Below, in pieces: positions 1-10,914 of a DNA stretch of 64,000 nucleotides (the first letter of the stretch is position 1; the number at the start of each line of letters is the position of its first letter). The notes beneath the pieces are model-generated. The model searched no databases and was not told the DNA's origin. It worked only from the letters and a program-made list of their open reading frames with translations. Source of the stretch: Amblyomma americanum (lineage: Eukaryota > Arthropoda > Arachnida > Ixodida > Ixodidae); the NCBI RefSeq assembly GCF_052857255.1, contig NC_135505.1, positions 25,341,769 through 25,405,768 of the forward strand. Direction: 5' to 3'. The position numbers and the translations under genes were made by a program.

Positions 1-1882
1 GCGGAGGGGAGCACCTTGTGATGGCCCTTGATCTCAAAGGTGCCTTCGACAACGTGTCTCACGATGCCATCCTCAGAGAACTGAACAACTTAAATTGTGG
101 GGAACGCGTCTTTCACTACGTCCAAAATTTTCTATCGAACAGAACAGCTACGATCGGCATAGGAGGTACACGGTCGGACCCACAGGACATGCCGCACAAA
201 GGCACGCCTCAGGGTTCGATCATCTCCCCTCTCCTTTTCAACATCGCGATGGTTGGCGTGGCCAGAAGCCTTCAAACAGTACCGAACATCGGATTTACAC
301 TGTACGCCGACGACATAACTATCTGGACTACCAAAGGCTCTCTGGCGACCAAAGAAGAAACTGCAGCAAAGCTGCTACCTGCGTCGAGGACACGGCATCC
401 CAGTGCGGACTGCTCTGTGCGCCGGAAAAGTCAGAGATCATCCGCATAGAAGGACGTAACTACAAGTCTCCAGGAGACATTCAGGTCCTCCTACACGGCG
501 TCCCCGTCCGGGAGACCCGACAGATACGCATCCTTGGCTTATGGCTCCAGAGTAATCGAAAAGCAACCCACGCTATCAAGCTGTTATCCACCACAACACA
601 GCAAGTCGCCAAAATGATCAGAAGAGTGGCACGCAACCGGACAGGCATGCGCGAGGAGGACACGCTACGCCTCGTCCAAGCACTTGTGGTGAGCCGCGTT
701 TCTTACGGCCTACCGTACCTGCAATTAACTAGACAAGAACTAACCAAAGTCAATGCCATGTTACGTACTGCCTACAAATATGCGCTGGGCATTCCTATCT
801 ACACTTCAAACGCCAAACTAGAGGCCCTCGGCCTCTCTAACTCATTCGAGGAGATCCAGGAGGCTGTTCTCCTCTCGCAACGTGCACGCCTCCTTCGCAC
901 GGACACCGGAAGGCAAACTCTGGAGCGGGTGGGCTACCCGGCAGACGTCCAGATAATACAGAGCACGACCAACCTCCCAACAACATATCGCTTGCGGGTG
1001 CACATCTCCCCGATTCCCAAAAACATGTCGAGCGGAGCCGGGTCGGGCAGACGCTCAGCCAGAATAGATTACTTGAAGCGGACAGCGGCACGCAGCCCCC
1101 ACACGGTGTACGTCGACGCGGCAACACACAGCGAGGTCACGCGGGCGACGGCAGTTGCGGTTAACTCCTCCCACAACGAGGTTGTCAGCGCCTCCTTGAA
1201 GCACACGACGATCACGGAAGCAGAGGTGGCAGCAATCCTGCTGGCGATCCAGTACGGCGACGCCCGCAACCAGGGTGTACACGTTATGACCGACTCCCAA
1301 GCAGCCTGTCGGCTCCTACTTGCAGGCAGAATACCCAAAAAGCTGTTGGGCATAGTAACCAACTCTATGAGCGCCCTTTCCTCCCTAAGACATCAGATAA
1401 CGTGGGTGCCTGGTCGCGCGGGATTAGAGGGCAACGAGGTCGCGGACGCACTAGCTCGAGGACATACCAACCGAGCGGGCTCCAACCCCGACTCAAGCTT
1501 TCTCCCCGAAGTTCCCGTCACCTACAACACACGACTCCACTTCCTAAGAACACAACGACAGCACTTCCCCCCTCCACATAAGAAGCTTAACGCTCAGGAA
1601 GCTCGGGACTGGAGGCAACTCCAGACCGATACTTTCCCCGATCTTTACAAATACAGCATCATTTTCCCCGAGCGCTACAGAGGCGAATGCCCGTGGTGCG
1701 AAGACCGGCCCGATGCATACCACATTACATGGGGATGTAAGGCCCCGAAACACCCGGACATCGCAACACATAGAACGAAGGAGCAATGGGAGACCTCTCT
1801 GCTCAGCTCGGAGCTTGATCAGCAGCGCACACTCGTTGCGCAGGCTAGAGCGGCGGCCAAGGCCAGTGGAGTCTTGAAATGA
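1..1882 (+). pseudogene. LINE ORF2 fragment: RT, RNase H and CCHC knuckle, with one frameshift
   Basis: Copies the element's RNA into DNA at the insertion site. RT motif A (ALDLKGAFDN) lies near 23-52 and the catalytic YADD at 303-314, both in frame 3. At about 360-380 the reading passes to frame 2, which stays open to the stop at 1880-1882, so one indel separates RT core from thumb. RNase H spans about 1100-1450 with VYVD, a TEAE glutamate, MTDS and EVADALA as the expected acidic positions. A C-x2-C-x7-H-x4-C knuckle (CPWC...H...C) lies near 1690-1740. Only one visible break suggests a young or mildly decayed copy. The clade assignment rests on domain order. Confidence 0.85.
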
Positions 1883-1950
1883 AGACACCACCCATTGTAT
1901 ATTTCTCCTAGTGTCTTTTATGTTCCTTGTGAATAAAGTTTTCTACTAAT
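1..1950 (+). mobile_element. I-clade non-LTR retrotransposon (LINE), 5'-truncated by the window edge
   Basis: The visible part holds the later half of the reverse transcriptase, an RNase H domain and a C-terminal CCHC knuckle, followed by about 65 bp of 3' UTR with an AATAAA signal at 1932-1937. LINEs with an RNase H after the RT belong to the I group. There is no clear poly(A) tail. The 3' end lies directly against the splice donor of a carboxylesterase exon on the opposite strand, so the element sits antisense in that gene's intron. The 5' end (ORF1, endonuclease, start of RT) is outside the window. Confidence 0.88.
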
Positions 1951-1955
1951 CTCAC

Positions 1956-2302
1956 TTGAGTGCGAGGTGCTGGTCCAGGAAGCCCACGTTGCCGGGCGCC
2001 TCCGGGCTGTCGGCGTTGAGGAAGCCCAGCACGCCGAGTCGGTAGTTGATCGACGCCACCACGCAGCCCGTCCTGGCGGCGATTGCGGCGCCCGTGTAGT
2101 TCTCGTACGAGGCCGAGCCGTACGTGAAACCGCCGCCGTGTATCCAGACCAGGACGGGCGCCCGCTTCCGTCCCTCGGCCGTCCAGACGTTCAGGTGCAG
2201 GCAGTCCTCCCCGTACTCGATGTCGCCGCCCATCAGCCCGTTCCTCACCGTCTGCGGGCACCCCGTCCGGCGGTTGCTGGCGTCGAGCGTACCCTCCCAC
2301 GC
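1956..2302 (-). CDS. Carboxylesterase type B, exon 2
   Basis: Encodes about residues 68-182 of an alpha/beta-hydrolase of the carboxylesterase/cholinesterase family, which hydrolyses ester bonds; in ticks such enzymes include detoxifying esterases and acetylcholinesterases. The exon starts after TTTCTGCTGCAG and opens with AWEGTLDA. The family signature EDCLHLNVW is near residue 99 and the oxyanion-hole block WIHGGGF near 120-126, followed by INYRLGVLGFL and NVGFLDQ. It ends in phase 2 at a GTGAG donor (1955-1951). The catalytic serine (GESAGG region) and the later Glu/Asp and His would be in exons beyond the left edge. No stop or frameshift is seen. The subfamily cannot be told from this part. 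Confidence 0.9.
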
Positions 2303-2865
2303 CTGCAGCAGAAACGAATCGACGAGTGTTTTAATGCAGAATTGCATTCCTGGTTTTCATGCCGCACTCTTCGCCCCAACGCAAGTGAATTTCTTCCCAA
2401 CTGTTCGATGCCAGCGTCGCTTTTAAAGCAGGAATGCATTTAACGGCTATTTCCAACTGCCTTCGTCGCTATCTGAGTTAGTATGCGGAAAGAAAACACA
2501 AGGTACCAGTCGCCCACTGCAGGACGTATTGGCAGTGCCGCGAAGGAAGGAGCGAAAGGGGATGCCATCATGCGGAACAGTTATATGAATCAGTCGTGCG
2601 CCTGTCGTCGTGCACAACGCTTTCTCTGCGTCCTGCACTCTCCCGTACAAAACGCAAGGTTAAGCCTGTTTCACGTGCAACGAAAACTTTTGCGAATCCT
2701 GCCGCCGCGGCGCAAAAACCTGCTTTGAGTCGTCGCAGCTGCTCGAGCGACGATGTTCCAACAGTTTGGAATTATTTCAGTCCGGCGAGCCGCTTAACTG
2801 CCGCTCAGTTCGCTTAGTCGCTTGCATGTAAAACAGCCTTTGGTGCCAGCTGCGGCAGCTGTGTT

Positions 2866-3015
2866 TTGATGGAGGCGAAATTCACCCGTGTTCTGTGCGA
2901 TGTCAATGCCCGTTAAATTCCAGGTGGTCGAAATTTATCCGGATCCGTCTGCTACTGCGCCTTTTCACTGCAATCTTGCCTCAAGGCACGGTTGATGGGT
3001 CCACCGAGAGCCACA
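2866..3015 (+). mobile_element. SINE remnant with polypyrimidine-type 3' end
   Basis: Carries GATGGAGGCGAAATT, then a decayed GTGCTGTGCGATGTCAATGC block and AGGTGGTCGAAATTTATCC. Beyond that it follows the variant tail seen at 4818-4985 and 36792-36990, ending near GGTCCACCGAGAG, instead of the common TTCACTACGGCG tail. The tRNA head is missing. Confidence 0.65.
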
Positions 3016-4817
3016 ACTGCGTATGAGCTAGGAACATTCGCCGTAAGCTCTCAGAAACGAAGTTGCTCTCACCAAGTTTCGTAACTTACGCAGCGTAGCG
3101 TAAGCGCAGTCTATTATCCTTCGTTTGCATTTATCGCCAATCTTACGCAATGTGTCTCCATGCAGCATCAGCAGGCTTTAGCGCGGCGAACATCTGCTCA
3201 ATTTTTTTTCTTTACTAGAACCGTAAAGCATTTTTATCGTTAACTGCTGCGTCCGGGATCGCCTGTTTCAAGGCGACCATAGCAGACATCGCTTCCCCGA
3301 AGAAGACAAAGCATGCGCTTAGCGTATTGCTACGGACACGTACACTACAACTCCCACTGCAGCTCCCATTACAATTCGCTCGCTGTTCCCCAAGCGTGCA
3401 CGCTGTTTAGTCCAGCAGCCCGCTTGCTGCAAAGGTCTTCCAGCCATGAGACATGATGTCGCGTACGCGTATAGCCCTTCTCACTAATTCTAGATCACTC
3501 CAGCGCATGAATTGCTTTCTGATGTCTGCCTAGAAAGAATGTTTCCGTGGCTCAATTTATACTGCATCATTTTCGAGAAACTATCAGCTGGACAGCGTGA
3601 AAATGACAATTGGTTTTTGGGGAAGGAAAGGACGCAGTAACTGATTTACCACTCCAGACTAATTCTGGACCATTTCGACACCGTTACCGTGCACTGAGAT
3701 CGCACAACACACGGGCACCTTTTGCGTTACGCTTGCAAACGAAACGCGGTAGTCGGTTTAAACCACAACCACACCGCGGTGCGCACCTTGAGGGAAGGGA
3801 GCGAAAGAAAGATCAGAGAAAGAGAAGTCCGATACTATCCGGTGCCTCATGTCGAGAAGTCAGTTATGACGGAAGGAAAGGCGCAGGAGCAATCTCGATA
3901 CGGGCAGCACCGTGAAGGAATGAAGACAAAATGGAGGACAGAGAGACGCGCAGGCGCACACTACGCGCGCTACGGGGCATAAACGGCAAATCCAATGGAC
4001 TCGCTACCGGTACCGCGGTGCCGTAAGTCATCACTCCCACACAGTTACTCTGCACACACACGCACATTGCACGTGCACGCACACGTTTCGCTAGAGGCAA
4101 TACCATCTAGGGTGCGCCGCTTTTGTTTTTAGCGGTAGCAGACCTCTACCATTCTAACAAAATAAGGAGACCCCTTCCATAAAAAAAAGTTAAGCAGGGT
4201 TTAACTACCCAAAGGTCGAGCGACACCATTTTGGCAACGGCCCCGGCCAATTTTGCAGGTCTCCATAGCATCGGGCACGCTCAATCAGGGTTAATCATCA
4301 CTTTTAGAACAAATCAACTAATGTCAAATTTTGGAGGTGGCCTGGGTCTAACTTCGGAAATGACCTCGTGTACGGTACACCATCGTGTAGGGCACGCCCA
4401 ATTAGGGTTGGACATCGATTTTGGTCCAAATCAGCCAAGGTCAATTTGTCAAAGTCAGAGTCTTGCTTTGCTGTGCCTCTCAAACTGAAACCATGTCAAA
4501 TCAGGCACGGAATGGTGAGCGACTTTTCCGCTGAGTAGAGCTATAGCTCTGAAATTGGCGATGAGCCTAGCTGTGCCACTGCCTCAGATGACACAAACGG
4601 GACACGTGGGCAGATAATTTTTTGTGTTCGGCTCGCCTGGGCACGGCACGTACCGTGGTTAAGCACTTCCCCTTCCATCCCGCTAGGGCTCTACTCGTTG
4701 CCCGCCGAAGCTTCGGGCAGCAGTCAAGCCGTTCTACGGCTTTCCTCTATGTCCTCTCTTCCCGTTGTTACTCTTTTCCACTGGTATCAGTTTGCAACAT
4801 GAGATACTTTCTCGTGA

Positions 4818-4985
4818 AAAGGTGCCCGTGTGCTGTGCGATATCAATGCACGTTAAAGATCACCAGGTGGTCAAAATTAATCCCGAGACCTCCACAGCGG
4901 CCCTTCTTTCTCCCTTTCTTCTTTCGCTCCCTCCTTCATCCCTTCCCTTACGGCGCGGTTCGAGTGTCCACCGAGGTATGTGAGA
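4818..4985 (+). mobile_element. SINE fragment, pyrimidine-rich tail subtype
   Basis: Contains CCCGTGTGCTGTGCGATATC, CACGTTAAAGATCACCAGGT and a CT-rich stretch ending in GGTGTCCACCGA-like sequence and TGTGAGAC. The tRNA-derived head is absent. The same tail follows a SINE body at 36792-36990, which supports a second 3' subfamily. Confidence 0.72.
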
Positions 4986-5206
4986 CCCCCCCCCCTTTTC
5001 TCATTGCCCATTTTCTATTTTCCGAAACCAATTTTTCCTTGATTTCTGTTTTGACTGAAAGGTTCTTCCTATTTTCACTGCGAGTACTGCAACAAATGGT
5101 CCATTTTTAAGTCAGCGCTTGTGTCAGTTTTTCCCCGTTGCTTACTCGCTCCTTTCGTCCTGCACCAACTCGCCTGACCAGTGTCCCGCAGAGAGCGGCC
5201 ACACAC

Positions 5207-5407
5207 CTTAGCGGGAACCGGAGGCTTGAAGCGGAGCTCTCTGACGGGCGGCTCGGCGTACGGTATGCCCCGGTACTCCTCGATGGGCTGCCCCAGCACA
5301 TGGACGATGCGGCCGCCCACGGGTCCCAGCTTGGTGGGCCGCTCCACGTCGTACGGGATGGAGAAGAGCGCCCTCATGATCAGCCCTAGCACCACGGGCC
5401 CGTTCAT
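5207..5407 (-). CDS. Carboxylesterase type B, exon 1 with start codon
   Basis: Sixty-seven codons from an ATG at 5407-5405 in a good context (GCCGCCGCCATGA), with an in-frame TAA upstream near 5463, so this is the first possible Met. The segment GGRIVHVLGQPIEEYRGIPY followed by AEPP is the classic N-terminal block of the family. The exon ends in phase 0 at AAG|GTGTGT (5209-5201), matching the phase-0 start of exon 2 at 2302; joining PPVPAK to AWEGT gives the expected family sequence. A short hydrophobic stretch at residues 4-17 could be a weak signal sequence, but a clear cleavage site is not seen. An upstream 5' UTR exon is possible. Confidence 0.88.
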
Positions 5408-6374
5408 GGCGGCGGCCTTTGCAGCTGCGTGGTGCGAGCGAGAAGAAATCAGTTGGCCTTATCCGCACTAAATCTTCCATTTGAGGGCCGCACATAGAAC
5501 TGCGGGAATACGGAGTCCATATGATGTGGAAATATATGGAAGTCCTCGTGCTATCCACATTTTTCCCGCACGGTCTCTGTTTATTTCAGCCAACAGTTTA
5601 AATCCTTCGTATGCAAATATGCAGTGCAATGCAGCGCACGCACTAACCACGACAAAACAATACTACAACCAAAGCGTCATATTAATTCATATAAATATTC
5701 TTTGTTCACATGTACGATCGCCCTTTGGAATATATTTTGCCTGTTGTGGCAGTAAACTTCTTTACTGTTGACTCTTAAGTGTATCCAAAACACAGATTTG
5801 AAGCGATTAGTTAAGTGTCATTGATGTTGATCTTTCTAATTGTCTTATTTCGAGCTTAGCATTTTTTCACACATACCAGTATATGCCTTCTCTGCTGTTT
5901 TCGAAGTGACCTTGATGTCTGGTTTGTTTTTGTTCACATCGTTTTAACCGCCCTGCATGCTTGGGCCCGAAAAGGGCATGAATTATTTCTAAATATTTAA
6001 ATAAATAAATGCCCAGAATTCTTGCATTACCTCCCAAAACCAAAAATGAACCACATGTATAAGAGAACAAAGCTTTATATATATACTGTTCTATGCGATT
6101 ATCGCTCTGTTCATAATTGACCTCCTAATATTGTAATTTTTTATTCCTGCTCGCGTTACTCTTTTTCAGAATGTATCATAATATTAAACTCAACTCAGCC
6201 TGGTGGTATTGTTGGGAACTTTTCAAGTGTGTCTGTGTAACGTGTTTTCAGTTTTATGCTTAGATTATGTTCAGTGTGTACGGCTGCGTATGACTACAAC
6301 CGCGTCCTTGCTCAATACCAAAAAAAGTACTTTTGTTCTTTCATACTGTTGCGTATCTATGAAGTGTTCAGAAG
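5408..6374. other. Upstream flank of the carboxylesterase gene; no gene seen
   Basis: AT-rich sequence without a supported coding region. It would contain the promoter or 5' UTR of the minus-strand carboxylesterase, but no convincing TATA box or initiator can be chosen. Confidence 0.4.
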
Positions 6375-6465
6375 CGTGAATTGTTGGGCGAGTTGGTACA
6401 TGTTGACGTGAAAAAAAAACCAGCGAGAAAAGACGCAAGACCAGAGGAAGAGGCACACAGACTGT

Positions 6466-6863
6466 CGCCGGACTTTAAAATGTATTTATTAAAGTTCCAC
6501 CACATATTTATAGCCACTACTTGCGCAGGCGCACATACATGCCACATTCAACAATGTCCGGACGTCATTACTAGCCAGATAAAAAATTCCATTCTTTGTC
6601 AGTGAGAATAAAAGATGGGTCGCTGATACAAACACGCTCGTTTTTTTTTTTTATTAAAAACGCTTCTAACAGCTCGCGCTCGTGCCTGGACTTCCCGCGG
6701 CCGATAATGGTAGCCTTGCTCAGCAAAGCTGAGAAATTTTGGCACTCCTTGACATGTATGGCTAGGTTGCTCCCTGTACCTAAGCGCAGCGTCCTGCCAT
6801 GTTCCCTGAGTCGCTCGTTCAGACATTGCCCCGTCTGCCCAATGTAAATTTTCCCACAAGAAG
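6466..6863 (-). repeat. Inverted copy of the PLE 3' end (GIY-YIG domain)
   Basis: Minus-strand reading gives CGKIYIGQTGQCLNERLREH and ends at the same DKEWNFLSG terminus, then a 3' UTR matching 9027-9140. It differs from the right copy by scattered substitutions, for example an extra lysine in the IKKK stretch and FSALLSK against CSALLNN. The two arms would form a long hairpin in RNA or DNA. Confidence 0.85.
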
Positions 6864-6923
6864 CGCACTTGTAAGATTCTAAAGTCCGAGCTTCACCGAC
6901 AAAGTAGGCACCTGCAGGACTGG

Positions 6924-9026
6924 TTGCGCCATCTCTGCCAGCAGTACGAGCATCCGTGGGTGGCTTCAAAGAAGCTAAGAGAGCATCGTCGCCTCTCTGC
7001 CATACTCATCGAGGTGTACTGGAATGAGCTCCGGAGAAGTTTGCCGAAGAAACCCAAGAAGGATGCAGCTGGCACTCCGGTCACGTACTTAAACGGAGCC
7101 TGCCTTCCGCCAGCCTTGGATGACATTTTGAAGATGGGCCCGAAGTTCAGCCTGGAACCACGAGCACAGAAACACTAGCTTCTAGCAGCTGTGCACAGAG
7201 TCGCCAGGAGGGCCCCACCAGAAGAGAGGACCCACTGTGTGTCGGAAGGCGTTGGATGCCTGGAGAAGACATGGGGAAGCAATAAGAAGAGTGAAGACCT
7301 GCGACCCTTGATTGCCCAGTTCAAACAGAACAACCTCAGTCTTCTACAGGCGGATAAGGAAGGTGGGTTTGTCGTGCTTCCTTCTTCCTTGTGTGAAAAG
7401 AAGGCGAACGAAGCGATCGAGAAAAAGTTTAAGCCGTCGGATTTAAAACCTCGTAAGGCGAAGGCTCTAGCCCTCCGTCTGCTCAACTAGCTAAATTTGT
7501 CTAGATTGGAAAATGAGATCCGCAAATGTGAACAAAATGTCTTGCGTGAGTTTTTCACGGCAAAGACTCATAAGCTGGGAAATCCTTTTAGAGCCATCGT
7601 GACTGTAGAAGGCTCTTTGCAAAAGATGGTGTCATTGATTTTGCAACGCGCCTTAGGAGAACTTGTTCCGCCGGATCCGTTTGCAGTTCGGAGCTCCGCA
7701 TCCCTGGTGGAAAGCCTCAGCGACGGTTTTCCCAGCGCCAATGCTGCTTTCTCTATTGACATAGAGGACTTGTTTTATTCAATACCGCAGGACGAGCTTC
7801 TACAAGCAGTGCGCGATGTGATTGAGACCAACGGGATTGTTGCATTCCAGAACAAATGCGGAATAGCACTCGACTCTTTCGTGGAACTGCTGAGCGTGTA
7901 CCTAAGGCCCACTATCATACAGCACGGTGACAACTACATTGTACAGAGGCAAGGCATCTGCATAGGATCGAGTGTAGCGCCTGTACTGCGTAACGTTTTT
8001 TTGGCCAAGTTCGATTCGTCGCTGCAGAAAGCACTTCAAGACAAGCGTGTTGTAAAAATTTTTCGATATGTGGATGACTTTTTAATCATTTTAAACTTAT
8101 CATCAACTGACCAGCTAACCTCTGTGGCGGACCGGATTTTAAATGTTTTTAGTGCCTGTTCAAAGAACATGGTCTTCACCAAAGATTTACCCTCTGACAA
8201 CACCATTAGGTTTCTAGATTTAGAACTCAAGTTTTTAGCTGACGAACACGTTTGCTGGAAGTATGCCCCTCGGTCTAAAAAGGCGCTTTTGCCTTATGCT
8301 TGCGCTCACTCGAAGCTGGTAAAACGTGGCATTGCCAACCTGTGTTTCTCAAATGCACTGAGAAAAAGTTGCCCGCATGCCATGCAGCAGAGTCTTGCCG
8401 AGCAGGTGGTTCGACTAGAGGCCTCTGGGTTTCCTTCCTCTTTGCTGTTGGCGGTCGCTGAAACCTTGGGCAAGAAAATGAAGAAGCCTGCTGCCAATAC
8501 CGAGCACCCAACAGAGAGGACAAGGAACTTTGGGGTGATTCCCTACTACCATGGAATTTCGCATGAACTGAAAAAGGTGTCCCAAAAATTTGGAGTGAAT
8601 TTGGTGTTTTATGCCCCCCGAAAGCTTTCCAGCCTTTGCGTCCGTATCTCCGGCTCCAAGCGAGAACCTGCCTGCAAAACTAAGCACCAAACAAAGTTCA
8701 CGAAGTGTGCTGTGGGAGTAGTATATTCTATCCCTACTTCTTGTGGGAAAATTTACATTGGGCAGACGGGGCAATGTTTGAACGAGCGACTCAGGGAACA
8801 TGGCAGAACGCTGCGCTTAGGTACAGGGAGCAACCTGGCCATACATGTCAAGGAGTGCCAAAATTGCTCAGCTTTGCTGAACAATGCTACCATTATCGGC
8901 CGCGGGAAGTTCAGGCACGAGCGCGAGCTGTTAGAAGTGTTTTTAATAAAAAAGAACGAGCGCGTTTGTATCAGCGACCCATCTGTTATTCTCACTGACA
9001 AAGAATGGAATTTTTTATCTGGCTAG
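6924..9026 (+). pseudogene. PLE RT-GIY-YIG polyprotein with two in-frame TAG codons
   Basis: One reading frame runs from about 6924 to the TAG at 9024-9026, interrupted only by TAG at 7176-7178 and 7488-7490. The last 509 codons are open. RT blocks: KLGNPFRAIV, SIDIEDLFYSIP (motif A, near 7750-7790), GICIGSSVAP (near 7945-7980) and the catalytic RYVDDFLI (near 8065-8090). The C-terminal endonuclease shows GVVY...CGKIYIGQTGQCLNERLREH (near 8715-8800) and a conserved end DKEWNFLSG. PLE proteins normally read through this whole length, so the two stops make this copy inactive unless suppressed. No upstream ATG is clear because the inverted copy adjoins the start. Confidence 0.85.
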
Positions 9027-9170
9027 TAATGACGTCCGGACTTTGTTGAATGTGGCATGTATGTGCGCCTGCGCAAGTAGTTGCTATAAATATGTGGTGG
9101 AACCTTAATAAATTCATTTTAAAGTCCGGCGACAGTCTGTGCGTCATCAGGCCTCATCAGGTTTTCTGTC

Positions 9171-9587
9171 TTCTAGCCTTATGCCACCCGCAGCGATTCA
9201 GCTGTGTACATTCCTGCAAATGAAGGCTATTTCAATTTCAACTTCAGTATTCATCCCGAGTAGTGTCCAGATTATTTACATATTACGCGCATGAGGTCAC
9301 GCGAACTGCAAACGAATTCGGAGTTTCCATATGCGCTGTCCGTATAGTGTGTATATACTGTTCCACGTGGTTTCCAAACCAGCCGTACTTAAAGAATACA
9401 GAGCTATTGAACTCATCGCGTGGAAGCAACGTGTTACTAGATTTTCCGCACAAAATCACCAAGCATGTGGAGCAGTTGCCTACTGCCCGTTTTTCTCAGT
9501 TCATCAGCTGCCCCATGCAGTTCATGAACTGGAACTGATGTTTCATGCTTCTAAGGTTGCAGCCCGTTGTTTGCTGAATTTCTTTTT
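9171..9587. other. Intervening sequence, nothing recognised
   Basis: Short open frames only; no protein, RNA or repeat family was recognised here. Confidence 0.35.
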
Positions 9588-10652
9588 TAAAGCGAGAAAT
9601 GTTTTTGTAGAGATAGCTACATTACGCTAGCATTTCGAGCCTTCAGCCTGGCACCCCTTGAGCTCCAAGGTTGCGCCGTGGCTAGTCACGTGGTTGGTCA
9701 CGTGGTGTGGAGCAGGTGCCGGCGGCACAGCGCGCCTAGCCGCCGATAGTGAATCCACGTCCAGGGACGAAGATGAAGATTAAGGAGGAACGCCCAGCGA
9801 AACGCAGCGACGAAAGACTAACTTTGCAATTCGACTGAACGAGTTCCACTCAGCCAGCTGTAGCTATCGCGTCACTCCAGGTTTAACCAGAGCTAAACCA
9901 CAGCCAATTTTTTCTCTCATTATTGTCAGCCTCAGCCGCACATCGCCCCTTAAACCGACACCGAGTGGGCACCAAAAATGAAAATGAAACCGACGCCGAA
10001 TAAGCAGAGAAGTTCCGCTTAATGTGTTGTCGTATATCAGGAAAAAAATGTGGCGCTGGTTTAGCTCTGGTTAAATCTGGAGTGACGCGATAGCTACAGC
10101 TGGCCGAGTGGAACTTGGCCAGTTGAATTGCAAAGTCAGTCTTTCACCGCTCCGTTTCGCCCGGCATTCCATCGTCATCTTCGTCCCACTTGACACGGCG
10201 CATGCGCACAGCTGTTGCAGCTCGGTTTCGCCGGCGCGCCGCGCCGCCGGCAGCAGCAGCTGCTCCGCACCACGTGACCAACCATGTGGCTGGTCACGTA
10301 ATCAACCACGTTACCAGCTATGGCACCTAACCAATGGCAGCTGCTCCGCACCACGTTACCAACCACGTGACCATATTAACACCTCTTTTGGGCTAGTTGG
10401 TGCATACTTGAATTAGAGAAAACCTAGCGCCAAAACTATGCAAACCACAAGGACAGATCACAACGAGACACAAGCGCTTGTGTCTCGTCGTCGTTCGTCC
10501 TTGTGGTTTGCATGGTTTTGGTGCTAGGTTTTCTCTAATTCACGTGACCACGTGGCAGTGGCGCGCCGCCACACCCACGGCGCCGTCAGCTGAAGGCTCG
10601 AAATGCTACCGTAATGTAGCTATCGCTACAATGTATATTTTTCTCATCTTGA
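9588..10652. repeat. About 1 kb foldback (palindromic) element
   Basis: Outer inverted ends pair TAGCTACATTACG..GCATTTCGAGCCTTCAGC (about 9611-9650) with its reverse complement at about 10586-10625. Inner arms of roughly 230-260 bp (9680-9907 against 10043-10298) pair through GGTTTAACCAGAGCTAAACC, CAGCTGTAGCTATCGCGTCA and CACGTGGTTGGTCACGTGG-like stretches, leaving a loop near 9908-10042. No transposase is present, so this is a non-autonomous foldback/MITE-like element. The right half is interrupted by a 167 bp hairpin insertion. Confidence 0.78.
10374..10540 (+). mobile_element. Short hairpin element, copy 1 (minimal PLE derivative)
   Basis: Flanked by a perfect 10 bp duplication CACGTGACCA (10364-10373 and 10541-10550). 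After a short leader it reads TGGGCTAGTTGGTGCATAC, then an arm GAATTAGAGAAAACCTAGC with CAAACCACAAGGACAGATCA, a short loop around AAGCGCTT, and the reverse complement of the arm. No coding capacity. The target duplication shows it is an insertion. The first motif matches the 5' end of the PLE at 6383. Confidence 0.75.
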
Positions 10653-10914
10653 CTCGAAGCCATGCCAGTGCAGACTTAGTAACATAGTTGACGTACTCCT
10701 TAGAGAACTTCACCATCCCTGGAAAGTGAATATTTGGACTGTGATAGGGAGGTGAGCCAGGCTCCTGCCAAAGGTCCCATAAAGAGCAAACTTATTTCTT
10801 AAGCTCCAACAAGTTGACCTTCACTGCTTTTTTATTTATAACACAAAAAAATCTTTGCCCCTCCGAACTGACTCATGCCTCGCATAACTAGTTAGCATTA
10901 CGCGATCTCGCTGT

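Larger units (their letters stand above)
2303..5206 (-). other. Intron 1 of the carboxylesterase gene
   Basis: A 2.9 kb intron bounded by GTGTGT (5206) and TTTCTGCTGCAG (ends 2303). It holds at least two plus-strand SINE remnants (near 2866-3015 and 4818-4985) and a short minus-strand SINE scrap near 3688-3720. No open reading frame in it resembles a known protein. Confidence 0.75.
6375..9170 (+). mobile_element. Penelope-like retroelement (PLE), nearly full length, with inverted terminal copy
   Basis: The plus-strand body encodes an RT with C-terminal GIY-YIG endonuclease. About 400 bp of its 3' end (8743-9140) is repeated in reverse at the left end (6466-6863). Such inverted partial terminal copies are typical of PLEs. 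The far left end reads GTTGGGCGAGTTGGTACATG (6383-6402), a motif shared with the short hairpin elements elsewhere in this window. AATAAATT at about 9107 lies in the 3' UTR. Target duplications were not identified. Confidence 0.88.

Noticed and set aside
1908..2443. Other open frames over carboxylesterase exon 2 on both strands
   Set aside because: They are shadows of the esterase exon, which has the family motifs, matching splice sites and correct phase.
5208..5558. Minus frame overlapping esterase exon 1 from 5558
   Set aside because: Different frame from the esterase start; residues are not conserved and it passes a region upstream of the ATG.
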